Assembly: GCA_039707655.1 (NCBI GenBank)
Contig: CM077667.1
Location: forward strand, 542,914,222-542,978,221
Direction: 5' to 3'
From: Elymus sibiricus
Lineage: Eukaryota; Streptophyta; Magnoliopsida; Poales; Poaceae
DNA: 64,000 nucleotides
The translations under genes were made by a program, and so were the position numbers. The notes beneath the pieces are model-generated. The model had not been told where the DNA came from and did not search any database. It saw nothing but the letters and a program-made list of their open reading frames with translations. This document shows positions 44,546 through 55,023 of this stretch, piece after piece. Numbering within the stretch: the first letter of the stretch is position 1; the number at the start of each line of letters is the position of its first letter.

Positions 44546-47500
44546 ATGGTCCGCACGATGACCGAAGGCATCGTGAATAGGTTTTTGAGCTCCGCGAAGG
44601 CCGAGATGCTTCAAAAGAACGAGACGGAGATAAGATGTCCGTGTCGAAGATGCAAGCTGAAGAGCCTTATTGCGGACCCGGATTCCGGGCAGGTGCGGGA
44701 CCACCTGCTCTTGCGTGGTTTCATGGATGGCTATCGGTGGCAAGGTGATGAAGATGACTACGAAGTCGTCCATGGGGGCCGGGCAAGAAATGAGGAAGGG
44801 CAGCAAGACAACCACCGCGGCTCGGGCGGGCGAGAAGACGAAGAATCTCCAGGACATGATCACGACGGTGATGCTGTACACAGTCATCATGTAGAAGATG
44901 CAGGACATGATGATGAGGAAGATGCCGGAGCAGACGAAGGGCATGATCATGAAGATGAAGATGCCGGCTGAGCAGACGACGATGGACCATCGATGGGCTG
45001 GGTGCAGGACCCTCATATTCAAGAGCTGCTTCTCAAGCAGACGGATAACGCAAGAGCTGCCGCCCGAGAGAAAGCCAAGCTGGATCAACTGGAGATAGAC
45101 GCGGTTACTCCATTGTATGAAGGATGCAGGCCCGAGGATACCCGCCTGAAAGTAACGCTCATGGCTCTGGAGATGAAGGTAAAACACAAAATGACCGACG
45201 CATGCTTCGACGAGAACATGTCATTCTGGCACGAACGTCTTCCCAAGGGGAACAAGTGCCCGACCAGTTTCGAGGAGGCGAAGAAAATCGTGTGTCCTCT
45301 GGATTTACCGCACGTGAAATACCATGTGTGCATGAACAATTGCATCATTTATCGGGACGAGCACGCGGAGTCTACCATATGTCCGGTGTGCGGCGTCACT
45401 CGATACAAGAAGAGGAAGAAAGCTCCTCGAAAAGTGGTGTGGTACTTTCCGATCACTCCTCGTCTGCAGCGGTATTTCGCGGACCCTAAGGTAGCAAAGC
45501 TCCTGCGTTGGCACGCGGATAGGGAGGAGAAGAAGCGAGGAGAAGATGACGCAAATGATCCGGAGATAAATAAAAAAGACAAGATGCTGAGTCACCCTAA
45601 GGATGCGAGCCAGTGGCAAGCGTTGAACTTCGAAGACCCAGAATTTGGGAACGATCCAAGGAACATCGTGCTGGGCGCGAGCACCGATGGAGTCAATCCG
45701 TTTGGCAGCCAGAGAAGCACACATAGCACCTGGCCTGTGTTTGTGTGGATGTACAACCTTCCCCCCTGGTTGTGCATGAAGAGGAAGTACATTCACATGA
45801 GTATGCTAATTGAAGGGCCGAAACAACCAGGGAACGACATCAATCTGTATCTGGGGTTGCTGAAAGAGGAGCTAGACACGCTGTGGAAAACGCCAGCCAA
45901 TACGTGGGACGCCGCAGAGAAAGAATATTTCCCTATGAGAGCCGCACTGCTCACGACGGTGCACGACTATCTCGGTTACGGATACCTCGCGGGGCAGGTG
46001 GTCCACGGATTTTCTGGATGCGTCAGGTGCATGGATGACACAACGTATCGCCAGCTAGATAGAGATCCCGGTTCTTCGAAAACCGTGTTCATGGGACATC
46101 GAAGGTGGCTTCGCGACGATGACCCGTGGAGAAAACGCAAGGATCTGTTCGATGGTGAAACCGAACCCCGAAGACGCCCGCGTACGAGGAGCGGCGAGGA
46201 AATAGACGAGTTGTTGAAAAATTGGAAAGATTGCCCACTGCCGGGAAAGAAGCAAAAGGCGCCAGAGCCGGGAAAGAAGCGAAAGGCGCCAGAGCCGCTG
46301 CTGAAGGTATGGAAAACGAGGTCTGTTTTCTGGGACTTGCCGTACTGGAAGATCCACCGTGTGCCTCACAGCCTTGATGTCATGCATATCACGAAGAACG
46401 TGTGCGAGAGTCTGCTTGGTACCCTGCTCAACATGCCAGAGAGGACCAAAGATGGGCCGAAAGCAAGGGCGGACTTGAAATCAATGGGCATCAGGGAGGA
46501 GCTTCACGCTAGTGATGATAATGATGAGGCGAAGCAGGACACAGAAAGTCGTCGCAAAGGCAAAAAGGCCAAGAAGACCGGAAATGACTACCCTCCCGCG
46601 TGCTTCACTCTAAGTCAGGAGGAGATCGAGCAGTTTTTCACCTGCCTCGTAGGAGTAAAACTTCCTTACGGTTACGCGGGGAAGATAAGCAGATACCTAG
46701 ACCCAGCGAAGCAGAAGTTCAGCGGGATGAAGTCTCACGACTGTCACGTGCTGATGACGCAGATACTTCCAGTTGCAATCCGTGGGATCATGGACGCGCA
46801 CGTCCGTGAAACGCTATTTGGTATATGCAACTTTTTCGACGTCATCTCTCGGAAGTCGGTTGGCGTGAGGCAACTCAGAAGGCTACAAGAAGAGATCGTG
46901 GTGATACTATGCGAGCTTGAGATGTACTTCCCGCCCGCATTCTTCGACGTTATGGTGCATCTGCTGGTCCATATCGTGGAGGATATCATCCAACTCGGGC
47001 CCACGTTCCTGCACAGCATGATGCCGTTCGAAAGGATGAATGGTGTCGTCAAAGGATACGTTCGCAACATGTCACGTCCAGAGGGAAGCATAGCCAGGGG
47101 CTTTCTGACCGAAGAGTGCATCTCCTACTGCATGAATTATCTAGGCATCGAGAACCCTGTTGGTCTGCCCGTCAACAGGCACCTCGGCAGGCTCGCTGGA
47201 TGGGGTCACCGTGAGGGTCGCCGCGAAATGCATGTCGACTTCGAGGGTCGACTCGCCGACTTTGAAAGAGCAAACCTAGTCGCGCTACAACACATAGACG
47301 TGGTCGATCCTTGGGTGGTAGAGCACAAAACCTTTATTGAGAAGACGTACAATGACCGAGGCCAACAGAGGACGGACGGAGATATAATCAAAGAGCACAA
47401 CTCATGTTTCACGCGTTGGTTCAAGCAGAAGCTTCTGTCGTACCCTTTACATGAGGATTCTTCCGCGGAAGAACAACTCATATTCGCCTTGTCACAGGGC

Positions 47501-48112
47501 GCCGAGCACAACCTGATGACCTATGAGGCGTATGATATCAACGGCTACACATTCTACACCGAGGACAAGGACATGAAGAGCGATGGTTATCAGAACTCCG
47601 GGGTAACGATGGAATCCTACACCGGTAACGACAAGGACAGATACTACGGAAGGATCGAGGAGATCTGGGAGCTGAGCTACGCTGGAGAGAAGGTCCCGAT
47701 GTTCCGTGTCAGATGGGCCAAGAGCGTCCTAAAAGAAGACCGGTATTTCACCACCATGGTTATACCCGAAGCCAAATCCAAGACCGCGGGCGCAAACGTC
47801 ACCGCGAAATATGAGCCATGGGTACTGGCTTCCCAAGTGGACCAATGCTTCTTCATTACCGACCCGTCAAATCCCAGTCGTGTTGTTGTGAGGAGAGGCA
47901 AAAGGAAGATCATCGGAATGGATGGAGTCGCCAATGAGCAAGACTTCGACAAGTACGGCGACCCGAAGATGGAACATGACGACGACGATGAAGTAGCAGC
48001 ATACACCACAAGAAGAAGCAGGACCACCCTACCTAAAGGACGTCCGTTCCACAGAAGAACTCCATTTGCGAAAAAGAAGGGCAAGAACATTGTGAAAAAG
48101 ATAGCTAGCTAG
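44546..48112 (+). pseudogene. TNP2: TNP2-type transposase of CACTA B, one in-frame stop
   Basis: A 1,189-codon frame broken only by TGA at 44969-44971 (codon 142). The N-terminus is a Transpos_assoc domain with the zinc motif CPCRRCK, followed by a long acidic His/Asp/Glu stretch (about 85-141). After the stop come a region with HVCMNNCIIYR and CPVCGVTRYK, the Tnp2 core with GASTDGVNPFGSQ, PPWLCMKRKYI and GPKQPGNDI, DUF4218 around KSHDCHVLMTQILPVAIRG (about residue 725), DUF4216 around VPMFRVRWAK (about 1048), and a basic tail. It is complete and of normal length for the family. Re-initiation at the ATG at 44993, or read-through, could still give most of the enzyme. Confidence 0.92.
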
Positions 48113-48624
48113 CTAAGATCGATTGTATTTAAATTGTAGCCTTCATTTCTCGATTGTATTTCATGGGCACTTTTTGAACTCATGAATATTTTTAAATTTC
48201 ATGGGCACTTTTTGAATTCATGAATAGTTTTTGAACTCAATAATATTTTTAAAAATTTATCAATTATTACTGTTTTTATAAAAATTTATTACTGTTTTTA
48301 TAAAAATTTATGAAAATCATTTATAAAAATTTATTACTATTTTTGAACTCAATAATATTTTTAAAAAACTATTAGTAGGTCTAGCTAGGTGGAAAATCAG
48401 CAGGGGAGGGAGGGGGGTAGATATTAGATGGTTTGCTTCACTTTCACTGGTTTCTCATCTTCTCATCTCTTGTTAATAGCTGCGGACATTAGATATTACT
48501 GTTTTTATAAAAAAATATTACTGTTTTTATAAAAAAATATTACTGTTATGATTTAAACAAGTTTGAACATATTTAAACACAAATAAATATCAAACAGCAT
48601 TTTAAATGCATAAAAACAAAAATT
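48113..48624 (+). other. 3' UTR and spacer between the two genes of CACTA B
   Basis: AT-rich, with direct repetition of CATGGGCACTTTTTGAA and TATTACTGTTTTTATAAAAA words (48160-48545). Non-coding. Confidence 0.5.
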
Positions 48625-48697
48625 GGGGAGCCTGGGAATCGAACCCAGGACCTCCTGGTGTGTGTGCTGCGTGCTGACCAGTCGGGCTAGTGGGCGT
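48625..48697 (-). tRNA. tRNA-like pseudogene or Pol III-type sequence
   Basis: Read on the minus strand, 73 bases show a perfect T arm (stem CTGGG/CCCAG, loop TTCGATT) with a B box GGTTCGATTCC, a 3' acceptor half GCTCCCC, and an A-box-like TAGCCCGACTGG at the right spacing. A T-rich run follows the 3' end. The 5' acceptor half does not pair, so it is not a working tRNA, and I do not assign an anticodon. The phrase CTGACCAGTCGGGCTAGT is repeated on the plus strand at 48675 and 48731. Confidence 0.5.
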
Positions 48698-48761
48698 GTT
48701 CTGATGGAGATAGGGTTAGGTGGAATATAACCTGACCAGTCGGGCTAGTAATTAAAACAAA

Positions 48762-48845
48762 ATTCTAATGGCGCACCAGAGAGAGGTGCGCCATTAGAAT
48801 CGTCGTACTTATGGCGCACTAGGGGGAGGTGCGCCATTAGAACCC
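48762..48845 (+). promoter_or_regulatory. Internal palindromes before gene 2 of CACTA B
   Basis: Two palindromes, CTAATGGCGCACC-N-GGTGCGCCATTAG (48766-48798) and TTATGGCGCAC-N-GTGCGCCATTAG (48808-48840), match the terminal arrays. They lie immediately before the C-rich leader exon of gene 2, the same layout as in element A. Confidence 0.8.
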
Positions 48846-49316
48846 TCCCCCCACTCCACCTATTCCCCTCGCACTGTGGCCTCCCTCCCTCCCTCGCCAG
48901 ATCCCCCACTCGACCCCAACCGTACGCCGCCGCCCCCTTGCTCCGCCCCCTCCGTCCGCCGCGCCTGCACGCCGTCGGCGACGCCGCCGCCGCTGTGGTC
49001 TTGCGCTGCCCCCGACGCCGCCGCCCCGACCCCCGCGGGACTCCACCCCCGCCGCCCCCGCGCCCCCCGAACGGGATCGGCTGAGCGCGCGCCGCCCGCT
49101 CTTCTCCTCTCCTCCTCCCTCCGACGAGCGAGGGCCTCCTCCGGCCCCTGCAGCAGCCGGCGAGCGCGGCCCCGACGCACCCACCCCGCCTGCCCCTGCC
49201 GTCCTCCGCCACCGGCCCCTGCTCTCCTTCGACCGCGGTGAGCGAGGACCCGGACGAGCTCGGACCCCGACCCCGACCCCTTCGCCGACCCCGACCCCGA
49301 CCCCTCCGGCGACCAG
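48846..49316 (+). other. GC-rich leader exon of gene 2, CACTA B
   Basis: Very C-rich, with all frames open on both strands, ending at the donor GTACCT (49317) after a GACCCCGACCCC minisatellite (49265-49312). Coding cannot be decided by eye because several frames are open only as a result of composition. Confidence 0.5.
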
Positions 49317-49845
49317 GTACCTCTCCTCCTTCCTCCTTCCTCCCTCTCTCCACCATTCCCCAGGAGCTCGCGGCGCACTGACAGTAGCATCATCCATTGG
49401 TTGGCGGGATCATTTGAGATTGCAATTTCTCAAGAGCAGAGCATTTCTCCAGAACTTTTTGCAATGCATCATCAGTCAACTTAATGCACCTTCTGTAGTC
49501 CTTTTTGCAATGCATAAATGTGGTACTGGCCAAAATGTAAGAAAATGGCCATAATGTAAGAAAATGTTCTGTTAGGTACAGTTAGCATCATGTCAAAAAA
49601 TTCAGTTAGGTACAGTTAGCTACTGTCAAAAAATTCAGTTAGGTTCAGTTAGCTACTGTCAAAAAATTCAGTTAGGTACAGTTGTACATTGATGAGCAAA
49701 TTCAGTTGTTCTGCATTTTGTGATGTAAAAGAAGGAGGAGGACAACGAGTTGATATACTTAGATTCTAATAACTTGACATGACCCATTGGCGACTTCATT
49801 ACGCGGGGATAATGATTTTGCAGGTACCCCGAGAGGCCCTTGAGT

Positions 49846-49977
49846 TTGCCGGAATGTCGATTAACTTCCGTTCCGGCAAATTCGGGTACTCCATATGTCC
49901 TATTTTCAGCAAAGGTCATGCTGAAATTTTCCGTGAATTTTAGCATGACTTTGCTAAAAATCGGACATATGGGGTAC
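49846..49977 (+). repeat. Leader hairpins: 9-bp and 36-37-bp inverted repeats
   Basis: TTGCCGGAA (49846) pairs with TTCCGGCAA (49871). Directly after it, 49886-49922 pairs with 49942-49977 with only a few mismatches (left arm starts GTACTCCATATGTCC, right arm ends GGACATATGGGGTAC). An acceptor-like TTTTGCAG precedes the block. The first motif and part of the left arm are also in the TNP2 leader (44408-44500). Confidence 0.85.
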
Positions 49978-50112
49978 TTGCTACTAATGCATGGGCCGGG
50001 GTATCTTAGTACTTAATTAAGTAGGATCAACTGCCCCGCCATTCTTGCTGCATTAAACCATAGGTGGCAATAGAGCCAAGTGATTAGGCCCAACTTAGAA
50101 TTCTCCTTCCCA

Positions 50113-50256
50113 GCTTAGGTTTTAGGGTGCCTCGGTGTCGATAAGAACCTAAATGATGAAAGCTTAGGCTTTTAGGGTGCCTCGGCGTCGACAAACCCTA
50201 AATGATAAAAGCTTAGCTTTTAGGATGCCTCGGTGTCGACAAACCCTAAATGATGA
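50113..50256 (+). repeat. Tandem repeat, three units of about 50 bp
   Basis: TTTTAGGGTGCCTCGGTGTCG-type words recur three times, each followed by AACCTAAATGAT or ACCCTAAATGAT. Intronic. Confidence 0.85.
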
Positions 50257-50324
50257 GACCATGATCTTGTTCCTTGACAATAACCAACTTTTTGACCAAA
50301 CTTTTTTCCTATTTAGAGCGAAAC

Positions 50325-53300
50325 ATGGCCCACAACGATGAGGCCGGCGGTTCGGGCGGCAAGCAATTCTGGGAGCTGTCCCAGGAGATGGAGGAACAAC
50401 CTCACCGCTATGAGGACGCCGCGGAAGACACCGATCCTGACTACACAACCCTTAGTGGCGTCGGGGATGACACCACTGATGGTGCCGCCGAGGATGCCAG
50501 CACTGATGATGGCAGCGCACGCACAGATGGCAGCCAACCGAAGAGGCAACGGAAGGACCGGCGCCCGAACGTGCTCCGCACCGTCAAGGAGGAATTTACT
50601 CAAGTGGACTCCGACGGGCATCCAACGGAGCCCAAACAAATAGTCAAGGGGTACTCGGTTCAGCTCGGGTGCATTCTCCGGAGCACCGTCTCGATCAACA
50701 CCGAGAACCTAAGGCATAAGGACCGAGGGAATTTGCGCAACCTCCTCTTCACGAAGCTGCACGAACGATACAAGTTCCCCGCTGAATTTGAAAACACACG
50801 CCTCTCAGGGAATAAAGTGAACAGTGCCGCCCTCACGAAGATGAGCACGGCCCTGTCTACTTGGAGAAGCGCGGTGAAGAGAATGATTGACAAAGGTGAT
50901 AGTTATGAGAAGATCAAGGCGAAAAATCCTTCGATCAGCGAAGATGACTACGAGGAGTTCAAGATCAAGTGCCAGAGCAGCGCAAGCTCCGAATCAAGTC
51001 AGTGGGGGAAAGAAATGCGGGAGTTGAACTTAGGGGAACACAAACTCGGTCCCAGCGGTTACAGAGTGGCGGAGCCTATATGGGACAAGGAGGACGCGGA
51101 GCGTGCCGAGCAAGGCCTACCGCCCCGCTTCGAGAAATACCGTGACAAGCAGACCAGGAACTATGTCAGGGCCCGGTACAAGGAGGACCCGGAAACAAAG
51201 GAGCTTACCACGGATCCGAAGACCAGGGCGCTTGAGCTTGTTCTGGCGCAGGAGACTGAAAGCAGTAGCGCGGGGTCGTCTCAGAGCACCCCTTGGGACA
51301 GCACTCTAAATAGGGCGTTGAACGTAATGAAAAACAAGGATAAGCTCAGTAAGCCGTCGTCAGCTGGTCGTGTGGCCGGCAAAGGCTTGTCCACAAAATG
51401 GTCGTCATACTATAACGATGGTGGGCGAAAGGAGAGAAAGACCAGCTCGGAAAGCCAGTCGCGCGAGGTTCAAGAACTCAAGGCATAAGTGGCGCGGATT
51501 CCGGAGATTGTCCAAGAGCAAGTGCAACAACAATTGGGATCGACGCTCACCGGCATTATGCCTACCTTGATTCATGGGCTGACGACGTGGATTGCGGGCG
51601 GCCAACAGGGGCCGCCCCCGATTCCTGGCTTCACGGCCAGCAACTCGCACAACGCGCAGGCGGCGCCATTGGTGTCTCCGGCGGAGCCGGTATTGGTGTC
51701 TCCGACGCCGGCACGGGCATTGGAGCTTAATGCACCTGGGTGTACGCCGGCCGGCACCTCGGCAGCAAGCGGCCCCTCCGTCAATTGCACGCCCGCCGTT
51801 GGCGGTGCCTCGACATTAGCCGAGCTCGACGCCATCATCACGGTAACTAATTAAGCCTCTCGGCCGAGGACTTCATCTCCTTGCCTTTGACTGGGCATCC
51901 CTGACGCCCTACATGTTTTCGCAGGGCGCCGCCGACGTTCCGTGCACTCTCCTGCACTTCGTGAACAACGAGTTGGTCGATGTCGCCAAGGGCAAAATCG
52001 TTCAACCGGGCAACCCCGTGTTCCACGGTAATCCGATGCCACCCACCGTGTATAGGGTTCAACTGGTTCGGGTGCTGCCAGGCTGCGACGAGTTGTTACC
52101 TCCGATTCGACCCGCCGGGGCCGACGAAGATGATGTGATGACCCTCAGCGCCTGCCTAAGCTGGCCCCTGCTTTGGCCGAAGAGCCAGATTCGTTTGGGG
52201 GCGGGGGACACCACCCCAAAGACAACACCGCCAGTCGTGCCGGCGCCAAGCCATGGCAAGACCGCCGCAACGCTACCGCCGTCAGCTGATCCGGAGATGC
52301 ATATGGCACAGGAGCCGCACGACGACGACAACGGTACGTTTTCCAACATCGATCAGTACATCAACGAGCATGGGTACGGTGACGATATATTCGAGCCTCC
52401 TACTTCTCAAGAACCCAACCCTGCAAGAGACGATCGCGATCTAGCTGGTATCGCGGAGAAACCCAATTCCAACAGGCGTCGTCTGGCGTTTAGTTCTCAG
52501 GAGACGCCTCCAGCTGCCGCCTTCACCGAGACTCAAACAGCCGATGTGCGAAATATTATCAGCCCAAACACACTCAAGAAGGTGGTCTCTGAGGAGAACG
52601 CGATCCCAGTACAGGAGAAGAAGCAGAAGAAGGGACGGAAAAGAAAATCTAACAAGGGTGCGAGCCAGCCGGCACCGAGTACGATCCGTGCTCAGGACGG
52701 GCCACCGATACCTAAGGATATCGAGAGGAGGGTGCATGTGGCGGGTAGGCCGATGCTACCGGGTAATATGCTCAAAGCTGCAACCGGTTCTATGCGCAGT
52801 CTTCATGACTGTGTTCTTTATATGGAGAAGCGGCGTCTCTCTGAGAAAGATGTGGCATACCCGGTTTTCGTGGCCAAGGTGCCAGAGGGCAGGGGCTTTG
52901 TTGATAGCACCATCGGGCGTATGATCATCCTGCGGTTTGATGACATCTTCGCTATGTTTAACCTTTATCCGCTGCACTACACCTTCATTCGGCTCTTTTC
53001 GCTGAGTATGGAGATGCGGATCATTAGAGACCAGACCCCGGACATCGTGATAGTCGACCCCTTCTACATGCGTGCCAAGAACTTGTGCAACGCTGGGGAC
53101 CGGCAAATCGCGAGTTCATACCTCGAAGGCGTCATTCTGGCGAACCCAGATAAGGATAACTTCCTCATGACTTATTTTTCCGAGTAAGTCATCAACTCAC
53201 CGCCCCGTAACATATGATGGGTCTTTTTTTTTTCTAACATTCCGTGTTTTGTGCAGTGACACACATTGCACACTCATCCTCTTCAGCCCGAAACATTCCA

Positions 53301-53836
53301 TGGCCACGTATTTTGACTCGGAGCGTGAGTCGAAGAAAGACTACACAAATATAAAGAAAGTCCTCGATGATGCTCTCCCCGGCTACGCCAAATCTGAAGG
53401 CACCTTCAAGAGGGCAATGCGTAGGTACGGCAAGCACGTGTTCACCCACGTAACGACGTTCCCCTGCGTCAAGCAGCCGACTGGCAGTCAGAAGGATGCC
53501 TACTACGCCCTCCATCACATGCGGGCGATCGTACGGAACCATAATCACCTAATGCTACCAAACAATCTCAAAGAATGGGCCGCACGCTTGTCGGAAATCC
53601 AGGACGAGGACATCAGACTAGAATTCTTTCGCATCCAGTCGGAGTTGGCCGAAATCATCTCTGAAGATGTCCTTCGTACCTCGGGGCAGTTCTACCTCAA
53701 AGAACAACCGTCCAACAGTGTTATAGAAACAATCCTAAAAATGCAGGCTGACGACTACCGCACATTCATGACCATGTCGGTAGACGGCGGCTTCATCCAC
53801 GATCCGGTCGCTGAGTCGAGTCGTCCAAAGTATTGA
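50325..53836 (+). pseudogene. Gene 2 of CACTA B: TNP1-like protein with Ulp1-like domain; one in-frame stop
   Basis: Exons 50325-51842, 51925-53183 and 53257-53836 join in phase (donors GTAACT and GTAAGT, acceptors TTTTCGCAG and GTTTTGTGCAG) to about 1,118 codons. The only defect is TAA at 51486 (codon 388). The N-terminal half is TNP1-like, with an acidic start and a charged helical region around 170-330. The middle carries a small domain (GAADVPCTLLHF..., about 507-600) and a Lys-rich segment. The C-terminal part resembles Ulp1/C48 proteases, with His in DTHCTLILFS and Asp in YFDSERE, but the position of the catalytic Cys holds Asp (GSQKDAYYAL). It may therefore bind rather than cut. The function in transposition is unknown. 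Confidence 0.8.
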
Positions 53837-54020
53837 TGGTATGTAGTTCAAATATCGATATCGATTAGTTTGGACAGTCGTTCAACTTATATTTAATCGA
53901 TGCTATTTATTAGTAGGACCATGAATCGCGCTATTAATGTGTTGCTTTTCTCTTTCGATCCTTTTGTTGCATATTTATATATTCCTTATGTATTGTCTGT
54001 TGTTTGGCTTGTGCATAGAG

Positions 54021-54293
54021 ATGCCGTCGTATGTCGTGTACAAGGGTAAGGTTCCCGGAGTCTACGACGACTGGGAGGAGTGTCGGAGACAGGTTCACCG
54101 TTTTAGCGGTAACAGTTACAAAGGGTACACCACTAGGGCGGAGGCGGAATCTAGATACGCCCGCTATCTAGCGGGAGAGAGGAGGGAGCGTTGGAGGAAC
54201 CGGATGAAGACCAGTTTTCATCGCGATGATGCTCATCGTGATGACCGCATATGTGATGATAGTTTAGATGATCGATATCGACTTGTAATGTGA
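54021..54293 (+). CDS. Small protein with RNase H1 / viroplasmin-type hybrid-binding domain
   Basis: Ninety residues. The N-terminus MPSYVVYKGKVPGVYDDW and then EECRRQVHRFSGNSYKGY followed by TRAEAESRYARYL match the RNase H1 N-terminal hybrid-binding domain (Pfam Cauli_VI), which grips RNA:DNA hybrids or double-stranded RNA. The tail is Arg/Asp-rich and no RNase H catalytic domain follows. An intron-like interval precedes it: GTATGT at 53840 and CATAG ending at 54018. Splicing would not fuse it to gene 2, because gene 2 stops at 53834-53836. It is either a downstream cistron or a separately spliced product. Confidence 0.75.
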   Translation: MPSYVVYKGKVPGVYDDWEECRRQVHRFSGNSYKGYTTRAEAESRYARYLAGERRERWRNRMKTSFHRDDAHRDDRICDDSLDDRYRLVM

Positions 54294-54514
54294 AGACAAA
54301 CTTGCTACTCGCGGTCTCGAGACTTATTGTAATGTTTTATCTTTGTTCGGTCTTTTGAATTCGGAGACTAATATGATGAATTGTATTCAGAGACTAATCT
54401 TCTATTGTATTCGATGAATCTGCTGTTGCTGTGTGGTGCTGTCTATATTCTGTCCAATAATACATTTTGTAACCTGTGCAAAAATCAAAAAAGTAAAAAA
54501 AATAAAAAACCTAA
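54294..54514 (+). other. 3' region between the small ORF and the right subterminal repeats
   Basis: AT-rich, with TTTATCTTTGTTCGG and TTGTATTCGATGAAT words. A polyadenylation region is plausible, but no signal can be assigned. Confidence 0.4.
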
Positions 54515-54924
54515 TATTCATACTAATGGCGCACCACCCCACGGTGCGCCATTAGAATGCCAAAGATACTAATGGCGCACCACCTCACGGTGCGCCATTA
54601 GTATGCCAAAGGATACTAATGGCGCACCACCCCACGGTGCGCCATTAGAATGCCAAATATACTAATGGCGCACCACCCCACGGTGCGCCATTAGTATGCC
54701 AAAGCACCTGGGTAAATATGGCCCCTGGGAGGCATACTAATGGCGCACCGTGGGATATACTAATGGCGCACCTACGGTGCGCCATTAGTATAACAGATAC
54801 TAATGGCGCACCGCAGGTGCGCCATTAGTAAAAAATACTAGTGGCGTGGTACTAGTGGCGCACCAGTAGTGCGCCATTAGTAGGCAAAACTGGTGCGCCA
54901 CTAGTAGGCCTTTTCCTAGTAGTG
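54515..54924. repeat. 3' subterminal palindromes and TIR of CACTA B
   Basis: About eight palindromes such as ACTAATGGCGCACCACC...GGTGCGCCATTAG. The first four are nearly identical with a spacing of about 47 bp. Ends GGCCTTTTCCTAGTAGTG at 54924. Denser and more regular than the left array. Confidence 0.95.
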
Positions 54925-55023
54925 CATGTGAAAATTCATAAATGAGAATATGAAATGGGACCATGTATAAAAGAAATGCACATTTGAATTTAAGCCAAAC
55001 AAAAAATCATCCTAAAATACACC

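Larger units (their letters stand above)
49317..50316 (+). other. Introns and leader of gene 2, CACTA B
   Basis: AT-rich spacer with a thrice-repeated AAAAAATTCAGTTAGGT word (49598-49680), then a conserved leader and hairpin (49823-49980), then a triplicated 50-bp block (50113-50256). The acceptor TCCTATTTAG ends at 50316, eight bases before the ATG. Confidence 0.55.
43653..54924 (+). mobile_element. Complete CACTA (En/Spm) transposon B, 11,272 bp
   Basis: Both ends are present: CACTACTAGGAAAAGG at 43653 and its reverse complement ending at 54924. CAT flanks both sides (43650-43652 and 54925-54927), a perfect 3-bp duplication. It carries palindromic subterminal arrays at both ends, a TNP2 gene, an internal palindrome array, a TNP1/Ulp1-like gene and a small hybrid-binding-domain ORF, all on the plus strand. 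One in-frame stop in each of the two large genes is the only clear damage, so the insertion is recent. Confidence 0.97.

Noticed and set aside
44453..45187. Long minus-strand open frame over the transposase
   Set aside because: Mirror of the TNP2 coding strand with no domain. The plus strand has clear Transpos_assoc and Tnp2 motifs.
48625..48697. Functional tRNA gene
   Set aside because: The 5' acceptor half does not pair with the 3' half and the D region deviates. Only the T arm and B box are good.
48745..49397. Long Arg/Gly-rich frames on the minus strand
   Set aside because: Three overlapping frames on one strand and others on the opposite strand are open in a very C-rich exon. No domain and biased residues.
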